In this document: one piece after another, positions 26,691 to 35,749 of the stretch
Layout: each line of letters begins with the position of its first letter
Position numbering within the stretch: position 1 is the first letter of the stretch
NCBI RefSeq assembly: GCF_000482725.1
Contig: NZ_AXWP01000001.1
Span: 318,173-382,172 of the forward strand
DNA: 64,000 nucleotides
From: Psychromonas arctica DSM 14288
GTDB lineage: Bacteria; Pseudomonadota; Gammaproteobacteria; Enterobacterales; Psychromonadaceae
Direction: 5' to 3'
The notes under the pieces: generated by a model
Databases searched by the model: none
Told to the model about the DNA's origin: nothing
What the model saw: the letters and a program-made list of their open reading frames with translations, nothing else
Made by a program: the position numbers and the translations under genes

Positions 26691-27070
26691 ACACAAGCAA
26701 CATCTTGATTTTTTGCTTTATCAACCCTAAAATCCTGAGTCCTTAAATAACATTGGAATAGCCCTAGCGCAGTGACTAAATGTTATTGATGCGGCTAAAG
26801 TGACAATAATCAGTGCTTATTTTGAATGCCTTATGACAGCTTTATTCAAATTGAATAAAGCTGTCATAAGGCATTGCTGATAGGAGTTACAAAACTCAAC
26901 GCATTAATTAATCTTATAAATAGAGTGGAATTAGCATGAAACGCTAAGTTAAGTTAAATAAAGTTAAAATCAGTTCAGTTTTTATCTTTATATTCAATTA
27001 ATTATAGGAACTATTGGCAATTAATTATCGTTTCTGACTAAGCATAAATTGTATCAGCCATATAGTCGCA
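26691..27070. other. Gap holding a 51-base palindrome
   Basis: No gene recognised. The only clear feature is the palindrome at 26825-26875. Confidence 0.5.
26825..26875. repeat. Near-perfect 51-base palindrome (25-bp arms, 1-base centre)
   Basis: The left arm runs 26825-26849 (starting AATGCCTTATGAC), the centre is A26850, and the right arm runs 26851-26875 (ending GTCATAAGGCATT). All 25 base pairs match. It lies 134 bases after the exported protein gene. There is no T-run after either arm, so it is not an ordinary intrinsic terminator, though the transcript would form an exceptionally stable hairpin. It could be a MITE-like relic, a protein-binding dyad or a cruciform site. Confidence 0.95.
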
Positions 27071-27550
27071 TCACTGCTGAGCAAGCAATAATTTTTTCAA
27101 TAGCGCTGCTAGTTGATTTTTTTCATCGTTGTTCAGTGGCTTCAGTAAATTATCCATATTTTCCAGGTGTGCGTGTAAAGCCAGATCAATAATTGTTATA
27201 CCTTGATCTGTTAGCATAACCTTACAACTTCGACGATCTTGTTCACTATACACTCTCTCTATAAGCCCCCGTTTTACTAACATCTCAATACGAGTGCTCA
27301 TTGCTCCGGAAGATAACATTAGTGTTTTGTAAAGTTCTGTTGGCGTAAGTGGTATCTGACTTCGGCGTAATGTCGCCAATATATCGAATTCAATACTGCT
27401 CATCTCCTGCTTTTTAAATACGGTATCTAGCTGCTGTTTCCACTGATTATCGACTCGGCGTAAACGTCCTACCACGCCCATTGAACTACAGTCTAGTTCG
27501 GGTTTAATCTGTTTCCACTGCTGCAAAATTCCATCAACTTGATCTTTCAT
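27071..27550 (-). CDS. MarR-family transcriptional regulator
   Basis: The 159-residue protein has a MarR core: SIEFDILATLRRSQIPLTPTE, LYKTLMLSSGAMSTRIEMLVKRG (helix-turn-helix) and LIERVYSEQDRRSCKVMLTDQG (wing). The ATG at 27550 has GGGGA 5 bases upstream; an ATG at 27562 lacks a ribosome site. It is divergent from an EamA permease, and the gene pair plus repeated sites in between suggest drug- or metabolite-responsive control of that permease. Confidence 0.88.
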   Translation of the reverse strand: MKDQVDGILQQWKQIKPELDCSSMGVVGRLRRVDNQWKQQLDTVFKKQEMSSIEFDILATLRRSQIPLTPTELYKTLMLSSGAMSTRIEMLVKRGLIERVYSEQDRRSCKVMLTDQGITIIDLALHAHLENMDNLLKPLNNDEKNQLAALLKKLLLAQQ

Positions 27551-27609
27551 TTTTGTCCCCATAAAAAATTCATTTCATAAAGTAGTTAACATTTAAAATA
27601 CAACTTTTC

Positions 27610-27695
27610 AAAAAGATACTTGATTAAAAACTAAAAAGCTATTACTTTACTTATATGGCTTTTTTGAAAGTATCTTTTTTAAAAGCATCTTTTTT
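27610..27695. promoter_or_regulatory. Repeated operator-like sites between marR and eamA genes
   Basis: AAAAAGATACTT (27610-27621) is matched in inverse by AAGTATCTTTTT (27668-27679). A second copy of the latter with one change, AAGCATCTTTTTT (27683-27695), follows 15 bases later in direct orientation. Three copies of one core in a divergent regulator/transporter promoter region are good candidates for MarR binding. Confidence 0.55.
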
Positions 27696-27906
27696 AAGGT
27701 CTAGGTGGCGTTATGCCCAAATAAAATAAGCACTCGCAATGACTGCAAAGTGTTGCTGTTAGCAATCGATAGCAAATGATAAAGCGCTAATGACAAGTAG
27801 TCAGTCAGCAAGTAATAGATTGTGACCATTAACAAGTAAAAGTAATAAGCAACCAATACCAACAAACAGAGATTAACTCACGAAACATAAATAAAAAGAG
27901 GGCGCT

Positions 27907-28797
27907 ATGAACAAAATACAACTTTTAATAACTCTCGCCATTACGGCGATAGCACCGATCGTTTGGGGAAGTACTTATATTGTGACCAGTGAATTACTGC
28001 CTGCTAATTCACCGTTACTCGCATCAACTTTACGTGCATTACCGGCGGGGTTGGTGTTAGTGATGATCACTCGTATTCTTCCTATTGGTATTTGGTGGTG
28101 GCGTTTAGTGGTATTAGCGTTCCTTAATATTGGCTTTTTCTTTTATTGTTTATTCTTTGCAGCAACCCATTTGCCAGGTGGTATGGCCGCTTTAGTCATG
28201 TCCATCCAGCCCATTTTAGTGATTGCTCTCAGCTATTTGCTACTGAGCAATAAGTTGAATGTGCAACAGGTACTAGCAAGCTTTGTTGCTATTGGCAGTA
28301 TTGCTTTGTTATTAATCAATAATCAGGCCGAACTCAGTAGTCGTGGTTTAATCATGGGCTTACTAGGCACAATTAGCATGGCAACAGGGATTGTGATGAC
28401 CAAACGCTGGGGACGCCCTCGTAATATGACCTTGTTAAATTTTACTGGATGGCAACTGCTTTTAGGAGGTGGAATGTTACTGCCTGTTGCTTGGTGGTTT
28501 GAAGGTTTCCCTGAACAATTTAGCACTGACAATATTATTGGTTATCTTTATTTATGTGTTGTTGGGGCAATGCTTGCTTACTCACTTTGGTTTAATGGCA
28601 TCGATAAACTCCCTACGATCACGATCTCTTTTTTAGGTTTTTTAAGTAGTGTCTCGGCGGTGGTACTTGGTTACATTTTCTTAGGGCAATCATTGACCTC
28701 ATTACAGTGCTTGGGGGCAGCGGGGATTTTTATCGCCATTATATTAGCGACTCCTAAAACCGTAGCCTTATCTAAACAGTCTTCACCTCGACATTAA
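27907..28797 (+). CDS. EamA-family (DMT) permease
   Basis: The 296-residue protein has ten predicted membrane spans and the duplicated EamA layout. The first half shows PIVWGSTYIVTSELLP and the second half TGIVMTKRWGRP with LSSVSAVVLGYIFLGQSL. Members export amino acids, metabolites or drugs; the substrate cannot be told here. AAGAGGGCGCT precedes the ATG. Probably regulated by the divergent MarR protein. Confidence 0.9.
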   Translation: MNKIQLLITLAITAIAPIVWGSTYIVTSELLPANSPLLASTLRALPAGLVLVMITRILPIGIWWWRLVVLAFLNIGFFFYCLFFAATHLPGGMAALVMSIQPILVIALSYLLLSNKLNVQQVLASFVAIGSIALLLINNQAELSSRGLIMGLLGTISMATGIVMTKRWGRPRNMTLLNFTGWQLLLGGGMLLPVAWWFEGFPEQFSTDNIIGYLYLCVVGAMLAYSLWFNGIDKLPTITISFLGFLSSVSAVVLGYIFLGQSLTSLQCLGAAGIFIAIILATPKTVALSKQSSPRH

Positions 28798-29024
28798 GCT
28801 CCTTTAACTAACCAGCTTTTTTGATCTTTGGGAGCATAATCCACGGGTCAACAATGCTTAGAACAACAATGTTGAAGTTAATCATTCAGGATAAAGCCGA
28901 ATTGAAACGTCAGTCAAAACATGTATTACACTTTTTTAAACTAACTATTTAACTAGCAATTTAACCATTAATTTAACTCATTATTTAAACACACAGCAAA
29001 AACACCATTGAGAAAGGAACAGAT

Positions 29025-29618
29025 ATGAAATTAACAATAATAGCCGGTAGTCAGCGTGCAAATTCACAAACTTTAAAGGTTGCACATTACTTGAATAAAG
29101 TCGCCATGGAACATTTTGCAGGTATTGATATTATTGACTTACACGCCTTGAATTTGCCGCTATGGAATGAAGGAGTATGGAGTGGTAGTGAAGAATGGGA
29201 TCCATGGCGTGAGGTTGCTGCACAACTTAACACCTCTGATGCATTTATTTTTATCACGCCAGAATGGCATGGTATGGCGACGCCGGCATTAAAAAACTTC
29301 TTATTATTGACCACTGCAAAGGAGTTGTCTCATAAACCTGCTTTAGCAGTCAGTGTTTCTGCTAGTGTTAATGGTGTGTACCCAATCAGTGAACTAAGAA
29401 TGACTGCCAGTAAAAACAATCACGTTTGCTTGCTGCCTGATCACCTTATTTTTCGTGATATTGAAACAACGTTAGATCACCGCCTAAGCTGTAATAACGA
29501 ACATATGCAACAACGAACGCAATATACAATGGAGCTATTAGCCACTTACGCTCAGGCGCTTAAACCCATTCATTTGGCCATGTTAGAAAAAGGAAAACCT
29601 TTTGTGTACGGTATGTGA
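29025..29618 (+). CDS. NADPH-dependent FMN reductase-family protein
   Basis: The 197-residue flavodoxin-fold protein opens with TIIAGSQRANSQTLKVA, the FMN phosphate-binding loop of NADPH-dependent FMN/azo/quinone reductases. It also has ITPEWHGMATPALKNFL, the counterpart of the family's TPEYN-type flavin loop with His in place of Asn. It would reduce flavin or quinones in the cytoplasm. AAAGGAACAGAT precedes the ATG. It is 227 bases downstream of the EamA permease gene on the same strand. Confidence 0.85.
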   Translation: MKLTIIAGSQRANSQTLKVAHYLNKVAMEHFAGIDIIDLHALNLPLWNEGVWSGSEEWDPWREVAAQLNTSDAFIFITPEWHGMATPALKNFLLLTTAKELSHKPALAVSVSASVNGVYPISELRMTASKNNHVCLLPDHLIFRDIETTLDHRLSCNNEHMQQRTQYTMELLATYAQALKPIHLAMLEKGKPFVYGM

Positions 29619-29985
29619 TTTTTAGGTTCGGACTTGGGTTAGATAATATCCTGACCCTTAAAAAAGTTGTATTAGTTAGTAGATGAGTTAATTTTTTGAA
29701 GTATTTTGAATTGCCAAGTCACTACTAACTGATTAACTACTCTGCATTAGCGCAACCTTTTAAAATATAGCCTGAAGCAGTGATAAATTATAATCATAAG
29801 AGATGTAGAAATGTTATTGATCCTGCATAAGTGAATATTTTTTTATAATAATACTTTTAATTTTAATAGCTTGGGGACATTATTCAAGTAATGCTCAAAC
29901 ATAAAATCGTTGTCAGGCTATCACCCACTCTATTAGCTGCAACACTTTCATATCTTAAATTTTTACTCTTAAGGAATCTGAGTAG
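29619..29985. other. Non-coding gap before yceH
   Basis: No gene, RNA or strong hairpin is seen. Confidence 0.45.
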
Positions 29986-30651
29986 ATGATGACATTAACT
30001 GCTTTGCAAATTCGTATTATTGGCGTGATGCTTGAAAAAGAGATCACTACCCCTGAACAATATCCTTTATCGTTAAATGCATTAACCAATGGTTGTAATC
30101 AAAAGAGTAACCGAGATCCTGTGATGTCATTGACTGAATCAGAAGTACAAAATGTGGTTGATGAGTTAATAGCACTAAATCAATTAATGGTAGATACAGG
30201 AGCACATGGGCGAGTCAATAAATACAAGCATCGCTTCTGTAATACTACTTTTGGTAATTTACAATTAACAGAACAACAAAAGGCGATTCTATGTGTGTTA
30301 TTTCTACGAGGGCCACAAACTCCGGGAGAGTTAAGAACTCGAACTCAGCGTTTAGCTGAGTTTGATAATGTTACTGAAGTAGAAGCGGCGCTTGAACAAT
30401 TACAAAACTTGAATGAACAACCTAAAGTGCAAAAATTATCGAGAGAAGCGGGTAAAAGAGAGTCTAGATATATCCATCTTTTTGCTGATATTGAGTCTCA
30501 TGTAACGCTGGGTGAACGAACGTCTGTATCTGAGCATGCACCACAACCGATCTCACAGGATAAACTCGAAGCAAGAGTGACACAATTAGAGCAAGAGCTT
30601 GAACAATTAAAAGCACAATTTGCTCAACTATCCGTTTTATTAGATGATTAA
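29986..30651 (+). CDS. yceH: YceH family protein (DUF480)
   Basis: The 221-residue cytoplasmic protein matches YceH (UPF0502). Family landmarks are ALQIRIIGVMLEKEITTPEQ, YPLSLNALTNGCNQKSNRDP and LFLRGPQTPGELRTRTQRL. The fold contains two winged-helix-like domains, and a C-terminal coiled coil is seen here (RVTQLEQELEQLKAQFAQL). Function is unknown. AAGGAATCTGAGTAG precedes the first ATG; a second ATG follows directly. Confidence 0.93.
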   Translation: MMTLTALQIRIIGVMLEKEITTPEQYPLSLNALTNGCNQKSNRDPVMSLTESEVQNVVDELIALNQLMVDTGAHGRVNKYKHRFCNTTFGNLQLTEQQKAILCVLFLRGPQTPGELRTRTQRLAEFDNVTEVEAALEQLQNLNEQPKVQKLSREAGKRESRYIHLFADIESHVTLGERTSVSEHAPQPISQDKLEARVTQLEQELEQLKAQFAQLSVLLDD

Positions 30652-30681
30652 AACTGACTGTCTGATTTATATGCTGAACTA

Positions 30682-30711
30682 ATACCAACTCTATCTTAAT
30701 GGCGTTGGTAT
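30682..30711. repeat. Inverted repeat ATACCAAC / GTTGGTAT
   Basis: Perfect 8-bp arms (30682-30689 and 30704-30711) enclose 14 bases, 31 bases after the yceH stop. No T-run follows. AATACCAA cores also occur at 27856 and 62752, a motif that is often dispersed in related marine genomes. Confidence 0.6.
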
Positions 30712-30924
30712 CTTCTGCCTAATGGCTATGTTTGCTAGTGTGCGCTATTAAAATCAATTTTAGAAAGACAGCTGCAAAAATAGTCTGGTTTCGTATCTTT
30801 TTAATACTAAATTATATAATATTTAAGTTCCTGATTGTTGATTTTATGAAGCTCGAACACTGTGACTAAATGGGGAACCTATATCACTTAACCTGCGTTA
30901 CGCGGCTTAAATCATAGCCTTAAA

Positions 30925-31137
30925 CTATTGGACACTGTTAATAAAAATATCTTTTTGCATATAATTGCCTAAGGCGGTAGTAAATTTTTCAATGGCTTTT
31001 AATTTACTCACTTTAGGGTTGCGCTTAGTCACTTGATAACATGCATATTCAGGTGCGGGTACTGGCAATTCAGAAATTTTAACTCTCGCTTTTAAAACAA
31101 TTCCTACAAATGCTTTTACCGTGGCGCTGTTGTTGTT
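30925..31137 (-). pseudogene. Remnant of a LysR-type regulator (C-terminal part)
   Basis: One minus-strand frame between stops gives 70 residues: NNNSATVKAFVG, then PVPAPEYACYQVTKRNPKVS and KLKAIEKFTTALGNY, ending at a stop (30925-30927). The last part matches the end of the LysR effector domain, where YxVxxxRNxxxxKxxAFxxF is typical; the part before it has lost the usual GxGIALLP segment. No DNA-binding domain is left. With the MFS remnant next to it on the other strand, this is a decayed divergent regulator/transporter pair. Confidence 0.6.
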
Positions 31138-31237
31138 TCACTTATTATTGAATCTGTACTGGAATATGTGTGCCAATATTTTCTAAAGTGATAAAATGGC
31201 AGCTTGTACTATATAACTTACACACACGTTTTTTTGT

Positions 31238-31438
31238 GCAGGTAATTGGTTCGTATTAATTTTCGGGATTATCTTGACCGACCTTGCCATTTTCAGTGCC
31301 CAAGTTGCAGTTCAGGTAAGTGTATTTAGTATTGATCCAAGTTTACAAAGTCGCATTAATGGTATTTATATGCTTGGCTATTATCTAGGTGGGGCGCTTG
31401 GTTTTATCGCAGGTGTTAATGCTTTTGATAAAAAGTAA
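31238..31438 (+). pseudogene. Remnant of an MFS transporter (C-terminal part)
   Basis: A plus-strand frame of about 66 residues ends with TAA at 31436. It contains ILTDLAIFSAQVAVQVSVFS, then IDPSLQSRINGIYMLGYYLG and GGALGFIAGV. DxxxQxxxVxxQxxxxxxxPxxRSRxNxxYM is the hallmark of one group of MFS efflux pumps in their fifth cytoplasmic-half repeat. No start codon or upstream domains remain, so it is a truncated relic. Confidence 0.75.
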
Positions 31439-31510
31439 TCAGCTTATTTCAGTGTTATTAAAGTGCTTCTATTTTCCTTTTCTGAGCAATGTTCTTTCTT
31501 TAACAAAAGG

Positions 31511-31553
31511 CCGTTCATTTTCATTGATAGTAAATAACAATAAAAATGAACGG
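31511..31553 (-). terminator. Intrinsic terminator of the Kef-type antiporter gene
   Basis: On the minus strand CCGTTCATTTT pairs with AAAATGAACGG (11-bp stem, 21-base loop) starting 14 bases after the stop, followed by CCTTTTGTTAAAG. Confidence 0.6.
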
Positions 31554-31566
31554 AATTTGGGTAATG

Positions 31567-33426
31567 TTACGACTCTTCTTTGTCGTTGTTAACCTGAGAT
31601 GTCATTGCAGCTCTCATCTCATGCTCTAATGACACAAATAGTTCGATAAAGTTGTTGAACAGATAACTCTCTTTATTCGCATCACCCCAGGCTTTATAAA
31701 GGTCGTCATGATGTTCAAGCTCTGTTTGATAATAAAGCGATTTTTCTTTTTCAGCTTTTTTCTCATCAAACCCTAAGACTTGTAACGAGGTTTTACTCAT
31801 TTCTAACGCCGTAAAGTAAGATTCAATAAACACATGATCTGCGCCAGCCTCTTCAAGTAGATAGCCATGGCCACGGTCATAAGCGCGCGCAACTATAGGT
31901 AGGTGTGGATGAAACTGTTTCACATGCTTTACCAAGTGCAGTATGCTCTCTTGCCCATCAATGGCAATTACCAGAAGTGATGCTTCTTCAAGGCCTGCGG
32001 TATAAAGCAGGCTGGAATCTGTTGCATCACCGTAATAAGCATGAATATCAATTTTTCTAACACGGTCAATCATATCTGTTGAGCGGTCAATGACTGTTGT
32101 TTCGAAGCCATTTGCCATTAACAAACGGTTGATCACTTGCCCGAATCGACCAATCCCAGCGATAACTACTTGGCCTTTTTTATCAATATTATCGGCTTCT
32201 TTATTGGCTTGAACGACGATATATTTTTTTGTGATCACTTTGTCATAGAAGATAAACAGTAACGGAGTTAAAAACATAGAAAGCGTGATCACCGGTGACA
32301 GTATTGACACCCACTCTGGTGGTAATGCCTGACTCTGCGAGGAAAAACTCAATACCACAAATCCGAATTCACCCGCTTGCGCTAGGCTTAATGTTAATAA
32401 CCAACCATCTGACTTTTTAATCTTAAAGATAATCGCTAAGCTTAATAATACCGCTGCTTTAACCGCAATCACGGCAATCGTTAAACCACTGATTAAGAAG
32501 AAGTGATCGCTAATCACCGCGAAGCTGATACCTGCACCCACAGTGATAAAAAATAAGCCCAATAATAACCCTTTAAAAGGTTGGATATTGCTTTCTAATT
32601 CATGACGGAACTCACTATTTGCTAATACTACACCGGCTAAAAAGGTGCCCAGAGCAGGCGATAAACCCACTACACTCATTAATGCAGAAATAGAGATAAC
32701 TAAGAGCAATGCGGTAGCGGTGTAAAGTTCTCGAAGTCCTGTTTTAGCAATCAATGTAAACAAGGGTTTAGAGATGTAATGTCCCGCACCGACAATTAAG
32801 GTAATGGCAATGACGATTGCTCCTGCATATTGCCAACCTGACAAATTTTCAACCAGTGAAATATTGCCATGGTCTGAGACTAAGGAAACAGTTTCTGGCA
32901 TGCCAAAATAAGCGGGAATAGCTAATAGTGGAATTACGGCGAGCATCGGTATGACGGCAATATCTTGAGATAACAAAATAGAAAAAGCTGCCTGCCCACC
33001 ATCTGTTTTGTTAAGTGATTTTTCTGCAAAACTTTGCATAACAATCGCTGTGGATGACAATGAGAAAATAAGTCCGACCACAAGCGAAGGCTGCCATGGG
33101 AAATCAAAGGCAATACCCAATGAGGTGATAATCAACGTGGTTAAGCCAATTTGTAATCCACCTAAGCCAATCAACCTATTTTTCATATTCCACAAGGCTT
33201 TCGGTGAAAGCTCAAGGCCGACAATAAATAGCATCATGACTACACCAAATTCAGCAAAATGTTGGATAGTATTGGTTTCTTCTCCTGCTAACCCTGTGAT
33301 CGGCCCAATGATCACACCTGCACTCAGGTAACCAAGGACGGAACCTAATCCAAACCGTTTGGCTAAAAGTACGCATATTACTGCGACCAAAAGGTACAGC
33401 GCTGCTTGAATAAAATAAGTCGTCAT
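31567..33426 (-). CDS. CPA2-family K+/H+ antiporter with RCK domain (Kef-type)
   Basis: The 619-residue protein has an N-terminal sodium/proton-exchanger domain of about 12-13 spans (LGYLSAGVIIGPITGL, ALGTFLAGVVLANSEFRHELE) and a C-terminal RCK/TrkA-N domain starting with the Rossmann motif QVVIAGIGRFGQVINRLL near 405-422. It is the layout of KefB/KefC glutathione-gated potassium efflux systems, which acidify the cytoplasm during electrophile stress. The cytosolic KefF/KefG ancillary gene is not adjacent, so the glutathione gating is not assured. The C-terminal 60 residues are charged. Confidence 0.88.
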   Translation of the reverse strand: MTTYFIQAALYLLVAVICVLLAKRFGLGSVLGYLSAGVIIGPITGLAGEETNTIQHFAEFGVVMMLFIVGLELSPKALWNMKNRLIGLGGLQIGLTTLIITSLGIAFDFPWQPSLVVGLIFSLSSTAIVMQSFAEKSLNKTDGGQAAFSILLSQDIAVIPMLAVIPLLAIPAYFGMPETVSLVSDHGNISLVENLSGWQYAGAIVIAITLIVGAGHYISKPLFTLIAKTGLRELYTATALLLVISISALMSVVGLSPALGTFLAGVVLANSEFRHELESNIQPFKGLLLGLFFITVGAGISFAVISDHFFLISGLTIAVIAVKAAVLLSLAIIFKIKKSDGWLLTLSLAQAGEFGFVVLSFSSQSQALPPEWVSILSPVITLSMFLTPLLFIFYDKVITKKYIVVQANKEADNIDKKGQVVIAGIGRFGQVINRLLMANGFETTVIDRSTDMIDRVRKIDIHAYYGDATDSSLLYTAGLEEASLLVIAIDGQESILHLVKHVKQFHPHLPIVARAYDRGHGYLLEEAGADHVFIESYFTALEMSKTSLQVLGFDEKKAEKEKSLYYQTELEHHDDLYKAWGDANKESYLFNNFIELFVSLEHEMRAAMTSQVNNDKEES

Positions 33427-33970
33427 ATTATTGATTCTTTATGTTGGGTGGTTAATTAGATGGATGAAATTGTAATTTGTTATATATATTGTAGCCATAA
33501 GAATAATAACGGACTGATCTATTGATTAGCTACTCATAAAACTAAATTTAACGATAATTAATTTTTAAATAATATTATCATTATCATAAAATTTATAAGG
33601 AGAAAATTTATATAAATTGACTTTACTTTGCTAAAAATAACTGCGGTTATTTTTTGTTATTTAATATGTTGTTATTCTTCCTCAAAGGCATTGAAGACAG
33701 TTAAAACAATTTACTAACAAGTAACTAGTTATCATTCGGCAGTAAGTAATTGATGTAATTAATTTTTATTTGACATAGTGTAATATACGTCAAGATTATA
33801 AGGTAATTCTCATAAGTTATGGCTTGGTCAATTTTTTGTACATTTAAATTGTTTTTTAAGTAAAAAGCATGATCAAAAATATAGTATTTAGCTATACTGT
33901 TTTTTAAAATTCAATTAACAATCAATAATTGAATCAATAATTGAATCAATAATTTAAAGGATTTAAATTG
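33427..33970. other. Non-coding gap between antiporter and diguanylate cyclase genes
   Basis: Very AT-rich divergent promoter region. It carries the 12-base repeat at 33921-33956 directly ahead of the cyclase ribosome site. Confidence 0.5.
33921..33956. repeat. Three tandem 12-base units, each a dyad
   Basis: ATCAATAATTGA occurs at 33921-33932 and 33933-33944, and ATCAATAATTTA at 33945-33956. Each intact unit contains the palindrome TCAAT-A-ATTGA. The array ends 14 bases before the cyclase start codon and abuts the Shine-Dalgarno AAAGGA. Confidence 0.9.
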
Positions 33971-35449
33971 ATGGCCTCATCATTAGCACTGTTGGAACTG
34001 CTCCAACAATTATTCAAACGTCACTATCGACAGGATAAAGCGTTTGATAAATATCAGATAAAATTTTTGAAAAAATTCCAAAATATATCTAATGATGAAG
34101 AAGAAGCTGCACTTTTAAAAGAATGTAGTAAACAGTTATCAGCAATCCCTAATGCCTTAGAAGATAAGTTATCGGAAGGGCGATTCATTTCACGCCATTC
34201 CATAAGACAATTACGACAAGTCGCTTCTTTGTCTAACTCGATTAAAAGTAAGCTTAATGATATGCAGAATAGCGCTGCTTATAGTGTTATTGAGCATCAG
34301 GTTGAGTTAAATGATCTGATAAAAATTTATCAAAAGGCCGTAATTGAATTGAGTCAACGCTCTATGCAATCTGATTGTGATAATAAAAATGATGTCGCCT
34401 TCATCAACAAAGAGCTGCAACAAGTCATTCTTGAATTGGATATAGGTGAGTCTCACGTTAAAGATCTTGAAAAACTTAGAATTAAGATTTGCAATGAAGA
34501 TGATCACTCCCAGTTGCCATATCATTGTTTACAAGTGATTAAACTGATCATTAAAAGTACACGTGAGGAGCGAACGGCTTCTCGCCATTTTTTGTATATG
34601 TTAAATGATAATTTAAGTGAGTTTTATTCAAACTTTAGTAAGACATTAAGTAGCACTGAGGCTGGGTTCGTTCAACAAAAAGAAACCTTTATCTCCATTG
34701 AGTCAAATGCTCAACTATTAAAACAACAAAGTGAAGAGATACAAGATCTCGCAAATTTGCGTGCTCACATTAAAAACTATGTAAGTGAAGTTCAACATGT
34801 CATTACCGCTCAAGAAAAAAAGAAGGAGCAAAAATTCCGGCATAAGTTTCAAAGTATGGTGAGACAAATTAAAAAATTGCAAAACGAAACACAGAGTTAT
34901 CAAAAAACGCTTAAGCAGCAAAATAAACAATTACACGTGGATTTTTTAACAAAAATCTCTAATCGGGCAGCTTGGAGTGAACGACTAGAAATAGAAATGC
35001 TACGTTTTAAAACTTACCAAAAACGTCTTAATATTGCGATTATTGATATTGATAACTTTAAACGAATTAATGATAATTTTGGTCACTTAGCGGGTGATAA
35101 AGTCCTTCATGTTATTGCACAAACGTTACAAAAATCAATTCGTAAAAACGACTACATTGCACGTTTTGGAGGCGAAGAGTTTACGCTATTACTACCAGAA
35201 ATTACCGAGCAACAATCTGCTTATGTTTTAAATAAATTACGAGAACGTATTAAAAATATTCCTTTTAAATTTAAAAATGATCAGGTATCGATCACGGTCT
35301 CAATTGGTTACACATCATTTTGTGAATCTGATGATACAGAGGTCGCTTTTGAACGTGCTGATAATGCGTTATATCAAGCTAAGCATAAGGGGAGGGACCA
35401 AGTTGTATTTGCAGAACCCAATATAAAAGTATTTGATAAGGTTCAATAA
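33971..35449 (+). CDS. Diguanylate cyclase (GGDEF domain)
   Basis: The 492-residue protein makes the second messenger cyclic di-GMP. The C-terminal GGDEF domain (about 325-485) has the active-site motif GGEEF at 400-404 and an inhibitory site RxxD (RKND) at 391-394, exactly five residues upstream, so product feedback is likely. DIDNFKRINDNFGH and GDKVLHVIA are also present. The N-terminal 320 residues are helical, with strong coiled-coil character (230-320), and no named sensor; no membrane span is seen, so it is cytoplasmic. A TTG three bases upstream is an alternative start. Confidence 0.93.
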   Translation: MASSLALLELLQQLFKRHYRQDKAFDKYQIKFLKKFQNISNDEEEAALLKECSKQLSAIPNALEDKLSEGRFISRHSIRQLRQVASLSNSIKSKLNDMQNSAAYSVIEHQVELNDLIKIYQKAVIELSQRSMQSDCDNKNDVAFINKELQQVILELDIGESHVKDLEKLRIKICNEDDHSQLPYHCLQVIKLIIKSTREERTASRHFLYMLNDNLSEFYSNFSKTLSSTEAGFVQQKETFISIESNAQLLKQQSEEIQDLANLRAHIKNYVSEVQHVITAQEKKKEQKFRHKFQSMVRQIKKLQNETQSYQKTLKQQNKQLHVDFLTKISNRAAWSERLEIEMLRFKTYQKRLNIAIIDIDNFKRINDNFGHLAGDKVLHVIAQTLQKSIRKNDYIARFGGEEFTLLLPEITEQQSAYVLNKLRERIKNIPFKFKNDQVSITVSIGYTSFCESDDTEVAFERADNALYQAKHKGRDQVVFAEPNIKVFDKVQ

Positions 35450-35749
35450 ACTTGCTTCTAGTTTAGCAATACTCAGTGATTTCTTAAATTTCAATAATGC
35501 TTTCATGGAATAAAACAGGTAAATGATTTGCTACGTCAGTATCTGTATTTTTATCAATCGATAAGCAAATATCATGAGCGGACGCTTATTTAAGTGTTTG
35601 ATTATTCAGCTTTTTAAGTGCTCAACTGCTTAATCGTTTCACTAGTTAATAATTACCTAACTGGACAAGTGTTTAGCTGCTAAGCAATAAGCAGCTAAAC
35701 ACGCCATTTTCTAAATCACTTACAAACTGGCTACTTCAATAATAACCTG
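35450..35749. other. Gap between convergent diguanylate cyclase and acnA genes
   Basis: No gene; it holds a strong hairpin at 35669-35702. Confidence 0.5.
35669..35702. terminator. Hairpin between convergent genes, probable terminator
   Basis: GTGTTTAGCTGC (35669-35680) and GCAGCTAAACAC (35691-35702) form a perfect 12-bp stem, extended by a T-A pair, with an 8-base loop. The T-run is modest on both sides (GCCATTTTCT on the plus strand). It lies 47 bases past the acnA stop. Confidence 0.6.
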
